Shown: positions 26,710 through 36,506, counted from the stretch's first letter. The stretch: DNA of 64,000 nt from J054 sp965221985 (GCA_965221985.1 OZ244928.1:2976001-3040000), one strand, 5' to 3'. Notes: generated by a model not told the origin, from the sequence alone. Numbers and translations: made by a program.

Positions 26710-27834
26710 TTAGTTTTTCGCGGGCTGCGTGTAAGTTATTTGGTAGATGAGGCCCGCCTTATCATCACTCACCAGCAATGAGCCATCGGGCGCCTGCAGC
26801 ACATCAACCGGGCGACCTAAAACCTCATTGTCTGGACCCAAAAAACCCTCCATGAACGCTTCGTAAGACACTGCCTGGCTACCATCTAGGCGAACCAGGC
26901 TCAAGCGATAGCCCGTGGGACCGGCCGCCTTGCTGCGATTCCAAGACCCGTGTTCGGCCAAAATGATCTGGCCACGATATTCCTCTGGAAACATCTCACC
27001 GGTATAAAACACCATACCCAGGGGCGCGACATGGGGGCCCAACTGCTGCGCCGGGGCCACCGCATCGCTACAAAGACCTAAGTTTGAGAATTCCGGATCG
27101 GGCACATCTCCGCCATGGCAATAAGGAAAACCAAAATCTTGCCCAGGCTCAGCCACCCTATTCAGTTCGCCGGCCGGAATCTCGTCTCCCAGCATGTCAC
27201 GGCCATTGTCTGTGAACCACAATTCACCGGATTCCGGGTGCCAATCGAATCCTACGGAATTACGCACACCGCGCGCCTCGACGCGGCGATCCGAGCCGTC
27301 CGGATGCATGCTAATTATTTGTCCGAAGCCCGGTTCATCACAAACGTTGCACGGCGCGCCAATAGGCAGGTACAGGCGACCGTCTGGACCAAAGGCAAGA
27401 TACTTCCAAGCATGCCGTGCATTCTTATAGGGCAAGGGGTTGCCAAGGATCTCCGGGGCGCCCGGACTGTCTAGCCGATCAACGATATCGGGAAACCGGA
27501 GTAGGCGCTTACTTTCGGCTACATAGAGGGAACCATCCCGGAAAGCCACGCCGTTAGGCATCTTGAGTTTTTCCGCAATCGTGACCACATCGGGATCGCC
27601 GGACAAAGGATCACGGACTGCATAGACTTTGCCGGCTTTGCGGGTACCGACGAATAGTAAGCCCTCGGGACCCCAGGCTAGAGAACGCGCGTTTGGTACA
27701 CCCTCGACAAGAACTTTCGCGCTAAACCCGGGCGGCAGGCGAAACTCAGACGTCGAAGTTACCGGTTCCGCAGCACAAGAGGCGGCAAGGCCAACCACCG
27801 CGAAAAACATTGGCAATAGCAATCTAGTTCTCAT
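26710..27834 (-). CDS. Soluble glucose/sorbosone dehydrogenase-like protein (PQQ-type beta-propeller)
   Basis: About 374 residues from the ATG at 27834 (GGAG seven bases upstream; start gives signal peptide MRTRLLLPMFFAVVGLAASC). The body has propeller motifs of the glucose/sorbosone dehydrogenase family: RSLAWGPEGLLFVGTRKAGK, MPNGVAFRDGSLYVAE, NSVGFDWHPESGELWFTDNG, and RPVDVLQAPDGSLLVSDD near the end. Secreted to the periplasm. Substrate and true PQQ use are inferred from the family. It lies 40 bases behind the TRAP large permease. Confidence 0.85.
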   Translation of the reverse strand: MRTRLLLPMFFAVVGLAASCAAEPVTSTSEFRLPPGFSAKVLVEGVPNARSLAWGPEGLLFVGTRKAGKVYAVRDPLSGDPDVVTIAEKLKMPNGVAFRDGSLYVAESKRLLRFPDIVDRLDSPGAPEILGNPLPYKNARHAWKYLAFGPDGRLYLPIGAPCNVCDEPGFGQIISMHPDGSDRRVEARGVRNSVGFDWHPESGELWFTDNGRDMLGDEIPAGELNRVAEPGQDFGFPYCHGGDVPDPEFSNLGLCSDAVAPAQQLGPHVAPLGMVFYTGEMFPEEYRGQIILAEHGSWNRSKAAGPTGYRLSLVRLDGSQAVSYEAFMEGFLGPDNEVLGRPVDVLQAPDGSLLVSDDKAGLIYQITYTQPAKN

Positions 27835-27874
27835 TGTTGAACTCCAAAAAATTTTCACCAATCGCGGGTTCCGG

Positions 27875-29134
27875 TCATTCGCCGAGCAATACCAAAGACA
27901 AGGAAGGCCAAAAAGTAATGATCAGCACCGAAACCATCAACATTAGCAAGAAAGGCAAGGTAGCAGCGTAAACCCGAATGATCGATTGGTCGAAGCGGTA
28001 GCTGGCTACAAACAGATTAAGCCCGACGGGCGGGGTCAGATACCCTAGCTGCATGGTGGCCAAAAAGGTAATACCTAGATGTACGGGATGCACCCCGTAC
28101 TCAGCCGCCACCGGTAGTATCAAAGGAACGACCAAAACCAGGGCGGAAAAAATATCCAGGATGGCGCCGAGGATCAGCAGAAAGATAAACAGCAAGAGCA
28201 AGAAACTCGTTGGGCCAGTCACATAGTTGTTAACGATGCCAATCAGCATTTCTGGTACCTGCGCATCGATCATGTAGTTCGTCGACGCCAGAGAGACACC
28301 GAGAATCAGCAATATCCCACCCACTAACAACATGGACTGACGCACGATTTCTGGCAACTGTCTAATTGAAATATCCCGGTGAATAATAGTTTCTACTACG
28401 AGAACATAGATAGCGGTCACGACTGCAGCTTCCGAAACCGCAAAATAGCCGCTGTAAATTCCGCCGAGAATAATCAGGGGTAGCGGTATTTCCCAAATGG
28501 ACTCCCGCAGCGCCGAGAACACTTCGCTCACAGAGAAATCGCCAATGGGCCGTTGGTGGCCGCGATTGACCCATAAGCAATAAGCCGATAGAAGGAACAT
28601 CATTAGCAGGCCAGGCAAGATACCTGCGATGAATAACGAATCAATGGAAACCTCGGCAATCACACCATACAAGATCAACGGTAGTGAAGGCGCAAACAGC
28701 AAACCCAAACTTCCAGCCGATGTGACCAGGCCTAAATTAAACTGATCCCGATATCCAGCCTGTGCCAGGGCTGGATAAAGCAGCGCACCTAGGGCAATAA
28801 TCGTCACGCCGGATGCACCGGTAAAGGCAGTAAAAAGCGCACAGGTGGCAATGGCTACGATGGCCAAGCCACCCGGAACCCAGCCCAGCAACGCGCCGGT
28901 CAATCTCACCAATCTTGCCGGGGCCTGACTCTCGCTAAGCACGTAGCCGGCAAAAGTGAACAGCGGGATTGCCAGCAAGATCGGCATTTCAGCAATGCCG
29001 AAAACTTCGATGGGCACAGCCGTCAACGGAATGTCACTGCGCAAGTAGCCTAGCATTGCGCTACATACGATAATGACAAACAGCGGCGCCCCCAACAGCG
29101 CTAAGACCAGCAGCAGGATGCTGGCTAAAATCAC
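27875..29134 (-). CDS. dctM: TRAP transporter large permease (DctM type)
   Basis: About 419 residues from a GTG at 29134 that overlaps the small-permease stop (GTGA). A longer frame extends upstream, but its extra N-terminus is shadow sequence from the small permease. The protein is almost wholly hydrophobic with about a dozen membrane segments; typical parts are IPLFTFAGYVLSES, GVTIIALGALLYPALAQAGY, and YLTPPVGLNLFVASY. It is the ion-coupled channel of a TRAP system for an unknown organic anion or lipid-like ligand. Confidence 0.92.
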   Translation of the reverse strand: MILASILLLVLALLGAPLFVIIVCSAMLGYLRSDIPLTAVPIEVFGIAEMPILLAIPLFTFAGYVLSESQAPARLVRLTGALLGWVPGGLAIVAIATCALFTAFTGASGVTIIALGALLYPALAQAGYRDQFNLGLVTSAGSLGLLFAPSLPLILYGVIAEVSIDSLFIAGILPGLLMMFLLSAYCLWVNRGHQRPIGDFSVSEVFSALRESIWEIPLPLIILGGIYSGYFAVSEAAVVTAIYVLVVETIIHRDISIRQLPEIVRQSMLLVGGILLILGVSLASTNYMIDAQVPEMLIGIVNNYVTGPTSFLLLLFIFLLILGAILDIFSALVLVVPLILPVAAEYGVHPVHLGITFLATMQLGYLTPPVGLNLFVASYRFDQSIIRVYAATLPFLLMLMVSVLIITFWPSLSLVLLGE

Positions 29135-29649
29135 GCGCCGGCATCCTTGGCAAAAATCATGTGCAATTTTCTGAAGCACCAGATGACGTATCGGTAGCCG
29201 ATCAGGAAAAATGCAATGGGCAACACCGACTGGAACCACCAAGCCGGCAGATCGCCCAATAGCACATCCTCGAATTCTCGAGACTCGACAACGAAGCTCA
29301 GCGCGTACCACGCCAAGACTAGGCAAACAGCGGCTGTTACGGCATGCACTAGAGCGGCCACCGGTAGCCACCAACGCGCAGACAAGATTCTTGAAGCTAA
29401 ATCGATGCTGACATGGCGATCGTCCCGGCTCGCCGCCACGGCACCAATCAGGGCAAGCCACAAAACCATGATGCGCAAGGCTTCATCGCCCCAGGCCAAG
29501 CCGCCGCCAAGGACATTGCGTAAAAAGATTTGACTGCCACCCAGTAGCAGCATGCCCACCAGCAATAGCACGAGAAAAGCCGTCTCTAAGGAACGGCCGG
29601 CGCGTTCGGCCCGCTCGAGCAAACCCGGCTTGGGCCGGTCTGCGCTCAT
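29131..29649 (-). CDS. dctQ: TRAP transporter small permease (DctQ type)
   Basis: 172 residues with four membrane segments (about 28-50, 62-78, 95-120, 140-160) and the family pattern FLRNVLGGGLAWGDEALRIM...LIGAVAASRDDRHVSIDL. Overlaps the binding-protein gene by four bases (ATGA) and the large permease by four bases. Confidence 0.92.
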   Translation of the reverse strand: MSADRPKPGLLERAERAGRSLETAFLVLLLVGMLLLGGSQIFLRNVLGGGLAWGDEALRIMVLWLALIGAVAASRDDRHVSIDLASRILSARWWLPVAALVHAVTAAVCLVLAWYALSFVVESREFEDVLLGDLPAWWFQSVLPIAFFLIGYRYVIWCFRKLHMIFAKDAGA

Positions 29650-30680
29650 TCAGCCGCCGCTTGGGAATCTGCAGCCTGTGCTTGGCGATAGTCGGCGACA
29701 TGTTGGAGCAATTTCTCCAAGATATCGGCGGAAACGACACCCTCGCCAATGAGCCGCTCGTTGGCCTGCTCAGTTGCCCTCCGCCATTCGCGCAGCTGCT
29801 CGGGCGGCAGCGTAGCAATATCCAAACCGTTCTCGATCAAGGCCTCTCTCGCGCTTAAGTTATCAATGCGGTTTTGCTCATCCAGCCGCGCGTAGGCTGC
29901 CGCAATGGCTTCGCGAAACACGGCTTGATCCGGCGAACTCAGGCGCTTAAATGCTCGTTGATCAACCGCGAGTATTCCCAGGGTATAAGCCAAGGGCACT
30001 TCCGTTACGAACTTGACCTTGGTATACCACTGCAACACAACGGCACCGACGGGCGGCGTGGCAACAAACTCAAGCAAGCCCGTTTGCAAGCCCGTTAACA
30101 CGTCGGTGATGGGTAGTACTACCGGCGATAGGTCGAGTGATTCCATCGCGGCGTAGCTGATGCTATCGCCCTCGGGGACCCACACTTTGCGGCCCTTTAG
30201 CTGCTGCAATGAGGTGACAGGTTCCGCACCCATCACACTAGCGAATCCGCCCCCCGCCATCCCCAAGGCTTCGAAACCTTCTTTCGCCAGACCAGCGGCT
30301 AATAGCGGGTCCATGCGCTCGCGTACATAGGCCACTTCGGCCTCGTCGTTAAACAGCAAAGGAAGACCATAGATTACGATATCCGAGTATTTCTCGGATA
30401 ATCCGCTGGCAGTAAAAGCGCCACCGTGCAGTTGGCCAATTCTAATTTTGCGCAGGACCTTTCGGTCGTTGCCCATCACGCCACCGGCGTAGTACTTGAC
30501 TCTAACTCTGCCTTCGGTGCGTTCATTGATACGCCTCGCAGCATCGCGGAGCTCGGTCATCCATTGTGACCCCTCGGGCGCCACTGTTGCGAGCTTGAAT
30601 TGAGTGGCCGCCTGAACAGCACTGAGACTGCCGAGGCTTATGCACAGTGTAAGTGCGAATCGAAAGTAAACATGTAACAT
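29646..30680 (-). CDS. dctP: TRAP transporter substrate-binding protein (DctP/TatP)
   Basis: About 344 residues from the ATG at 30680 (GGGAG six bases upstream), giving signal peptide MLHVYFRFALTLCISLGSLS ending AVQA. TQFKLATVAPEGSQWMTELR and KVRKIRIGQLHGGAFTASGL-like segments mark DctP proteins. The neighbouring TatT gene makes this the TatP partner of a TPR-associated TRAP system, in which TatP docks to a TatT trimer. Ligand unknown. Confidence 0.92.
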   Translation of the reverse strand: MLHVYFRFALTLCISLGSLSAVQAATQFKLATVAPEGSQWMTELRDAARRINERTEGRVRVKYYAGGVMGNDRKVLRKIRIGQLHGGAFTASGLSEKYSDIVIYGLPLLFNDEAEVAYVRERMDPLLAAGLAKEGFEALGMAGGGFASVMGAEPVTSLQQLKGRKVWVPEGDSISYAAMESLDLSPVVLPITDVLTGLQTGLLEFVATPPVGAVVLQWYTKVKFVTEVPLAYTLGILAVDQRAFKRLSSPDQAVFREAIAAAYARLDEQNRIDNLSAREALIENGLDIATLPPEQLREWRRATEQANERLIGEGVVSADILEKLLQHVADYRQAQAADSQAAAE

Positions 30681-30714
30681 TCGAAACTCCCTGTCCGACC
30701 AGCTGGGCAGCCAG

Positions 30715-31593
30715 TTAAAAATAGTCATCGGCGGAGGCCAACAATTCCTTCGCTTGGACCTGAGCCATACTATTAAAAAGCGTCAACCCGGGTTGATCAA
30801 TATCGGCACTTAAGACTTCGTTCAGTAGCCGGTCATGTAGTTCCCGTTCGTAAACCAGGCGGGCATAAGAGCGAGCGTATTCGAGCTTGATGCTTAAATC
30901 CTTGCCTTCACTTGCCGACAAGGCCTGCTCAAAGAAGTTCCGCCCCAGCTCCGGCTTGCCGCCCAAGGCGGGTGGGCGCAGGGTATTCAAGATGCCCAGA
31001 TACTTGTAGGTATCCGCCAGACGCTTCCCTGGCCCTAGCTCAAGTAGGCGCCTAAGGGCCAACTCTGCCTTTGGTAGCCCCGCTAAAGCACCTAGATCAC
31101 CGCTATGGGCGCGGATGTAGGCCAGATTCGAAACGGCATAGCTATAGATCGCATCGGCCGCGTCCGCATCGATGCTGTTAACGGAGGCTTCGTAGGCTGC
31201 AAAATCCTTGCCTTCCAAACCACAGCCATGCTCATCCGCCGCGCAAAGACTCCGGCGACCATAGGTCCGCGCCTTTTGAGTAAGCTTTTTCGCCCGATCG
31301 AGATCAGTGACGAACGCACTGCCATAGACAGCGTAGAGTTGGCTTGCGGCAGCCAGGATGGAAGGATCGTCGGGCGAACCCGCGACAAAGCTATCCATTA
31401 GCAGCAAATAGGCAGGTACGCCTTCACGCACCAGCTGGGGATCGTCCTGCTCGAGAATGGCGGTGGACAGGTTTTCAGCTAGACCCGCGGTTGCGGCAGA
31501 CATTAGCCGCCCGCAGGACTGCAGCGAAAGACCAATAAGCATGACTAACCCAAAACGGACCGCGGGACTGCTGATTTGCCGTAGCCTATGCAC
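30715..31593 (-). CDS. TatT-family TPR lipoprotein of a TRAP (TPAT) transporter
   Basis: 292 residues from a GTG at 31593. Lipoprotein signal with lipobox LQSC. The mature part matches the TatT family: NLSTAILEQDDPQLVREGVPAYLLLMDSFV, then ASQLYAVYGSAFVTDLDRAKKLTQKARTYG, with helical repeats to the end. In Treponema, the TatT protein is a trimeric periplasmic TPR lipoprotein that binds the TRAP binding protein. The dctP gene follows 34 bases downstream. It lies 44 bases behind rplS, so the system may share ribosomal-operon transcription. Confidence 0.88.
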   Translation of the reverse strand: MHRLRQISSPAVRFGLVMLIGLSLQSCGRLMSAATAGLAENLSTAILEQDDPQLVREGVPAYLLLMDSFVAGSPDDPSILAAASQLYAVYGSAFVTDLDRAKKLTQKARTYGRRSLCAADEHGCGLEGKDFAAYEASVNSIDADAADAIYSYAVSNLAYIRAHSGDLGALAGLPKAELALRRLLELGPGKRLADTYKYLGILNTLRPPALGGKPELGRNFFEQALSASEGKDLSIKLEYARSYARLVYERELHDRLLNEVLSADIDQPGLTLFNSMAQVQAKELLASADDYF

Positions 31594-31637
31594 GGTCCAA
31601 TCGCTACCAAGACAATCGCTGACCGGCCAGAAGCTGA

Positions 31638-31991
31638 TCAGCCAATCTTCTCCTTGATACGCGCGGACTTGCCGCTGCGTTCGCGAAGATAATAAAGCTT
31701 GGCGCGCCGCACATCGCCGCGACGCTTGACTGTGATGCTGGCAATGCTCTTGCTATGCGTCTGAAATACGCGCTCCACGCCCTCGCCGTGAGAAATCTTC
31801 CGCACCGTGAAGGAAGAGTTAAGGCCGCGATTTTTCTGCGCAATAACGATGCCTTCGTAAGCCTGTAAACGCTCGCGCTCGCCCTCTTTCACTCTAACCT
31901 GAACCACAACCAGGTCGCCGGGCGCGAAATCCGGTAGATCGGATTTCATCTGGGCTGCTTCAAGTTCCTGAATCACATTGCTCATTTTCAT
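31638..31991 (-). CDS. rplS: Ribosomal protein L19
   Basis: 117 residues; DFAPGDLVVVQVRVKEGERERLQAYEGIVIA and GVERVFQTHSKSIASI are diagnostic. It sits at the interface of the two ribosomal subunits. Last of the rpsP-rimM-trmD-rplS set. Confidence 0.98.
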   Translation of the reverse strand: MKMSNVIQELEAAQMKSDLPDFAPGDLVVVQVRVKEGERERLQAYEGIVIAQKNRGLNSSFTVRKISHGEGVERVFQTHSKSIASITVKRRGDVRRAKLYYLRERSGKSARIKEKIG

Positions 31992-32037
31992 ATCACCTAT
32001 TCGTGCGGCTTCGCGCTTCGTCAGCGCAGCCCCTTAA

Positions 32038-32790
32038 CTATACCGGCGGGCTCACGTCCCGCTCGCGAAAAAATTCATCCAACAGCGCCTGCTCCTCGAA
32101 GGTCAGCTTACGCTGACCCAACAAATCAGGACGCCTCAATGCCGTCCGGCCAAGGGACTGCTTGAGCCGCCAGCGTCTGATTTCCGCATGGTTGCCACCG
32201 AGTAAAACCGGGGGCACCACGCGTCCGTCGGCAATCTCCGGCCGGGTAAAATGCGGGCAGTCCAGCAAACCATCGGCAAACGAGTCTTCAGCTGCCGACT
32301 GCTCATGGCCCAGCACCCCGGGCAGTAATCTAACGATCGCGTCAATCACCGCAACCGCGGCAATCTCGCCTCCACTGAGCACAAAATCGCCCAGCGAAAT
32401 CTCTAGTCCGCCTTCCGCTTCGATTATGCGCTCATCGAAACCTTCATAGCGCCCGGCCACCAAAACCAGGCCTGGCAGATTCGACAGTTCCTCGGCCATT
32501 GCCTGATCAAATCGTCGTCCCTGGGGCGACAAGAACAGGACCGGACTTCCCGGCGGCAAGCGCATCTTCGCCTCGGCGATGGCATCGCGGAATGGCTCAT
32601 ATCGCAAAACCATCCCTGGTCCGCCGCCATAGGGGCGATCGTCGACGCTACGATGCGGATCCTTGGCATACGCCCGCGGATCGACACTGCCCAAGCGAAC
32701 CAAACCGCGTTTCAACGCGCGGCCAGAAATTCCTTGACCGGTGCCGGCAGCGATCATTTCCGGAAACAGGCTGACTACGCGTATGTCCAT
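32038..32790 (-). CDS. trmD: tRNA (guanine37-N1)-methyltransferase
   Basis: 250 residues from the ATG at 32790, which has GGAG upstream and gives the usual MDIRVVSLFPEMI. Knot-fold motifs: DRPYGGGPGMVLRYEP, LVAGRYEGFDERI, and SLGDFVLSGGEIAA. Methylates G37 next to the anticodon, keeping the reading frame. Directly behind rimM. Confidence 0.97.
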   Translation of the reverse strand: MDIRVVSLFPEMIAAGTGQGISGRALKRGLVRLGSVDPRAYAKDPHRSVDDRPYGGGPGMVLRYEPFRDAIAEAKMRLPPGSPVLFLSPQGRRFDQAMAEELSNLPGLVLVAGRYEGFDERIIEAEGGLEISLGDFVLSGGEIAAVAVIDAIVRLLPGVLGHEQSAAEDSFADGLLDCPHFTRPEIADGRVVPPVLLGGNHAEIRRWRLKQSLGRTALRRPDLLGQRKLTFEEQALLDEFFRERDVSPPV

Positions 32791-32808
32791 CCCGCTCCAG
32801 ACTCTCAA

Positions 32809-33321
32809 TCAAAATTCCGGATCCCAAGCAACGAGAATCACTCTCTCCTCAAGATCCACCGACTGCACAACCTGATCGGTGATAAACGGGATCAGCCGCC
32901 GCCGATCACCAATTACCAACAAAACATCGTTGGCCCCGGTTTCTAGTAAACTGTCTACGTGGCCCAACACCCGGCCCGCGAGGGTTTTGACCGACATTCC
33001 TTCTAAATCTGACCAAAAATACTGGCCGGGCCCAGCGTCGCCTAAAGTCGCGCGATCAACCCTAACCTCCGCGCCCACTAATACGGCGGCAGCGTCTCTG
33101 TCCTCAATCCCCTCCAGCTTAGCAACCAAACCCTTGCCATGCGGCCGACCTGCCACCGGCCTATATTCTCGCTTGCCGGATTCTTGCACCAGTTGCCAGG
33201 GCAAATACCTCAACAAGTTTGATGCGGGTTCGGTATATGACCGCAACCGTATCCAACCCTTTACACCAAAGACGCCGACCACCTGGCCGACGAGTACCTC
33301 TCTATCCGACGACGACAGCAC
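32809..33321 (-). CDS. rimM: Ribosome maturation factor RimM
   Basis: 170 residues from a GTG at 33321. N-terminal domain VGQVVGVFGVKGWIRLRSYT, C-terminal PRC-type barrel (YFWSDLEGMSVKTLAGRVLGHV, LIPFITDQVVQSVDLEERVI). Assists maturation of the 30S head with S19. Between rpsP and trmD as usual. Confidence 0.96.
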   Translation of the reverse strand: MLSSSDREVLVGQVVGVFGVKGWIRLRSYTEPASNLLRYLPWQLVQESGKREYRPVAGRPHGKGLVAKLEGIEDRDAAAVLVGAEVRVDRATLGDAGPGQYFWSDLEGMSVKTLAGRVLGHVDSLLETGANDVLLVIGDRRRLIPFITDQVVQSVDLEERVILVAWDPEF

Positions 33322-33335
33322 GCCGCGGCGGGAAA

Positions 33336-33596
33336 CTATGCGGCGGCCGCTTGCTCGGCTCGATAAGTTTTTAGCAATGCTGAAACACGCTCGGAAGTTT
33401 GCGCACCCTGGCCCACCCAGTGCTCGATACGATCCACATCCATGCGGAGCTTCTCTTCCTGACCGGTGGCGACGGGATTGAAAAAACCCACGCGTTCTAG
33501 GTAGCGGCCATCGCGACGATTGCGCTGATCCGTCACCACAATGTGAAAGAACGGGCGCTTCTTCGCCCCCCCGCGGGATAAACGGATGGTAACCAT
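33336..33596 (-). CDS. rpsP: Ribosomal protein S16
   Basis: 86 residues; MVTIRLSRGGAKKRPFFHIV and ERVGFFNP are diagnostic. 30S assembly protein. Head of the rimM-trmD-rplS set, about 100 bases downstream of ffh. Confidence 0.98.
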   Translation of the reverse strand: MVTIRLSRGGAKKRPFFHIVVTDQRNRRDGRYLERVGFFNPVATGQEEKLRMDVDRIEHWVGQGAQTSERVSALLKTYRAEQAAAA

Positions 33597-33702
33597 GTCT
33601 GCTCGCTTCGTTAACAGTGTTGAGCCACCGTCGGCCAGCCTGGCCTTCGGCGGGATAAACGGTTAATTCTACGGGTTTTCTGGCGAATGTGAACCCGAAG
33701 AT

Positions 33703-35052
33703 TCACCGGCCGCCTAGGCCCGGCAAGCCACGCAGGGCCCCTTTCATTCCGCCTTTGCCCATTTTCTTCATCATTTTTTGCATTTGCGCATGTTGCTTGA
33801 GTACGCGATTGACCGCGGGAACCGCCAAGCCGGCTCCTGCTGCGATGCGGCGTTTGCGCGAGCCATTGATTGTCTTAGGAAAACGGCGCTCCTGTGGCGT
33901 CATGGAATTGATAATCGCCACTTGTTGACGGATGGCGCGCTCATCGACTTGTTGGGCCAGCTGCTGGGGTTTCATCCCACCGGGCAACGGTAGCTTTTCC
34001 AGCAAGCTCTCAATGCCTCCCATGCCGAGCATTTGCTCAAGCTGATCGCGCAAATCAGCGAGGTCAAAGCCTCGGCCCTTGCGCAGTTTTCGCGTGAGTT
34101 TTTCAGCCTTGTCACGGTCGACTTTTTGCTCGACCTCTTCGACCAAGCTGAGCACGTCACCCATCCCCAGAATTCGGGACGCCATCCGTTCCGGATGAAA
34201 CAGCTCCAAACCGTCCAGGTCCTCACCGGTCCCCAAAAATACGATGGGTTTACCGGTCACCGACTTCACCGACAAGGCCGCACCGCCACGCGCATCCCCG
34301 TCGGCCTTGGTGAGCACAACGCCCGTCAACGGCAACGCCTCGCCAAAGGCCGCCGCGACATTCACCGCATCTTGGCCCGCCATGCTGTCCACGACGAATA
34401 AGATTTCCTGCGGCGATACCGACACTTGCAGCTCACGCAACTCATCAAGCAATTCGGTATCCAGCCGCGTGCGTCCGGCCGTATCTAGCAACAGTATTTC
34501 GTATTGTCGCCGCTTGGCTTGGTCAACGGCGCGCTGCGCAATCACCAAAGCTTGTTCCTGTGGCGTCGCTGATACAAAGCCGGCATCCACCCGCGCGGCC
34601 AGTTGCTCTAGCTGCAGCATGGCCGCCGGCCGGCGATTGTCGAGGCTGGCGAGCATCACCTTGCGGCCGTCACGACGATGAAAGTAGCGCGCCAGCTTAG
34701 CCGCGGTCGTGGTCTTGCCCGCACCTTGCAGACCGGCCAACAGAACAACGACTGGAGGCTGATGCCGCAGTTCGAAGCCGGCATTGGATTCTCCCAAGGT
34801 CGCGGTCAGCTCGGCATGCAAGATCTTAATGAAAGCTTGACCGGGACTTAAGCTACGGCTGATCTCGGCACCAACTGCCCGTGCTTGAACCCGGGCGACG
34901 AATTCACGGACAACGGGCAATGCAACATCGGCTTCGATTAAGGCACGGCGCACATCGCGCACTGCCTCGGCAATGTTCTCCTCCGTCAAACGCCCCTTGC
35001 CGCGGACCCGCTCGGCAACGGACTTTAATCGCTCGCTGAGATTTTCAAACAT
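33703..35052 (-). CDS. ffh: Signal recognition particle protein Ffh
   Basis: 449 residues. N domain (residues 1-90), G domain with GLQGAGKTTTAAKLA, DTAGRTRLD, TKADGDARGG, and a methionine-rich M domain at the C-terminus (MGGIESLLEKLPLPGG, MLRM-like helices ending MQKMMKKMGKGGMKG). Binds 4.5S RNA and signal sequences of membrane proteins. Confidence 0.97.
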   Translation of the reverse strand: MFENLSERLKSVAERVRGKGRLTEENIAEAVRDVRRALIEADVALPVVREFVARVQARAVGAEISRSLSPGQAFIKILHAELTATLGESNAGFELRHQPPVVVLLAGLQGAGKTTTAAKLARYFHRRDGRKVMLASLDNRRPAAMLQLEQLAARVDAGFVSATPQEQALVIAQRAVDQAKRRQYEILLLDTAGRTRLDTELLDELRELQVSVSPQEILFVVDSMAGQDAVNVAAAFGEALPLTGVVLTKADGDARGGAALSVKSVTGKPIVFLGTGEDLDGLELFHPERMASRILGMGDVLSLVEEVEQKVDRDKAEKLTRKLRKGRGFDLADLRDQLEQMLGMGGIESLLEKLPLPGGMKPQQLAQQVDERAIRQQVAIINSMTPQERRFPKTINGSRKRRIAAGAGLAVPAVNRVLKQHAQMQKMMKKMGKGGMKGALRGLPGLGGR

Positions 35053-35216
35053 CGCTTATGCCTTAGTGTCAGCACCGGCAAGCCGGAGTCGCCCAGGGAC
35101 TTGGGTATTCTAACCCGCCGCGCGTATCCAGCGCGCCCGCGACCGGCTCCCTTGACATCGCCGCATCGGCTTGGCGACTATGCATCTGTCAACAGCAATA
35201 CGGGAGACCAGGTCCT

Positions 35217-36506
35217 TTGGACGACGACATACCGTTAGGGCTAATGTTCTTAGCCCTCGGCATCATGCTATTCCTATCGGCTTTCTTTTCGGGAACCGAA
35301 ACGGCATTGATGAGACTCAACCGTTACCGACTTCGCCACAAAGCCCAGGCCGGCCACCGCGGCGCGAAATTAGCAGAAGATTTACTCGCCAAACCCGACC
35401 GGTTGCTTGGCCTAATTCTCATTGGCAACAACCTCGTCAACATCGGCGCTGCCCAGCTGGTAAGTTTCATTGCCCTAAAGCTTGGCGGACCTTGGTGGGT
35501 GGTCATCAGCGGTTTCATTCTGACCCTCGTCATTTTGATCTTTGCAGAGGTCACACCTAAAACTCTCGCCGCCTTACAACCAGAAAGAATGGCCCTACCC
35601 GCGGCCTATGTTTACTACCCGCTACTAAAACTATGCCGCCCGCTGGTCTGGCTGATCAATGCCCTGGCCAATGGACTGTTAAGACTATTCGGCGTGCATA
35701 CTGAACACGGTGGTGATGACAATCTAACGATTGAGGAACTCCGGACCGTGGTTAGCGAATCCGGTGGCATGCTCCCGAGGCGCCGTCATACCATGCTGTT
35801 GCGCATACTTGAACTGCAAGACATCAGTGTTGATGACGTCATGGTGCCGCACAATGAAATTGTTGGCATTGACCTTAACGACCCGTGGGAAACGATAATC
35901 GACCGCATTCGCAACAGCAGGGTCACACGACTGCCGGTGTTTCGCGATAGCATCGACGATGTGGTTGGAGTTCTAAATCTTCAACGAGTCGTGCAATCGG
36001 CAAGCCTGGAGGGTCTCAACATGGAGGGACTGCTGCGCTTGCTGAGCGAGCCCTATTTTGTGCCTGAGGGCACACCGCTGAATAAGCAGCTGATCCAATT
36101 CCAGCACACCCACCAACGGGTCGGATTTGTGGTTGACGAGTATGGGGACATCCAAGGCATTGTCACTTTGTCGGATATTCTTGAAGAAATTGTCGGCAAT
36201 TTCGCGGCCGATTCTGAGCCCCTCAGCGAAGGCGTGGTCCGCGACGAAAATGGTGATGGCTACTTGGTGAATGCCGGTGCGAACATTCGCGCGCTCAACC
36301 GAACCATGCAATGGCATCTACCCACTAACGGGCCAAAAACTTTGAATGGCTTGATACTCGAGCAACTCGAAGCCATTCCGGAGACCGGCACAGGGCTAAT
36401 GGTGGCCGACTACCCCATCGAGATTCTCCGGACCGGCGATAACGCTGTAAAAACCGTGCGCTTGCGGGATCCCGTGGTCAGCTCCAAGGTGGTTGATGCA
36501 GCCTAA
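35217..36506 (+). CDS. CNNM/CBS-domain membrane protein (CorB/YfjD-like)
   Basis: 429 residues from a TTG at 35217 with GGGAG ten bases upstream. N-terminal CNNM (DUF21) domain with about four membrane segments (ALGIMLFLSAFFSGTETALM; GGPWWVVISGFILTLVILIF; VTPKTLAALQPE), a CBS pair (about 200-330; DDVMVPHNEIVGIDL, VDEYGDIQGIVTLSDILEEI), and a C-terminal CorC/HlyC domain. Members are linked to magnesium or divalent cation handling. Divergent from ffh, as yfjD is close to ffh in E. coli. Confidence 0.9.
   Translation: MDDDIPLGLMFLALGIMLFLSAFFSGTETALMRLNRYRLRHKAQAGHRGAKLAEDLLAKPDRLLGLILIGNNLVNIGAAQLVSFIALKLGGPWWVVISGFILTLVILIFAEVTPKTLAALQPERMALPAAYVYYPLLKLCRPLVWLINALANGLLRLFGVHTEHGGDDNLTIEELRTVVSESGGMLPRRRHTMLLRILELQDISVDDVMVPHNEIVGIDLNDPWETIIDRIRNSRVTRLPVFRDSIDDVVGVLNLQRVVQSASLEGLNMEGLLRLLSEPYFVPEGTPLNKQLIQFQHTHQRVGFVVDEYGDIQGIVTLSDILEEIVGNFAADSEPLSEGVVRDENGDGYLVNAGANIRALNRTMQWHLPTNGPKTLNGLILEQLEAIPETGTGLMVADYPIEILRTGDNAVKTVRLRDPVVSSKVVDAA

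Noticed and set aside
27875..29461. 528-residue version of the TRAP large permease
   Set aside because: The first 110 residues are the other frame of the small permease gene and look non-natural (many Arg and Cys). The GTG at 29134 gives a normal-length protein and a GTGA overlap.
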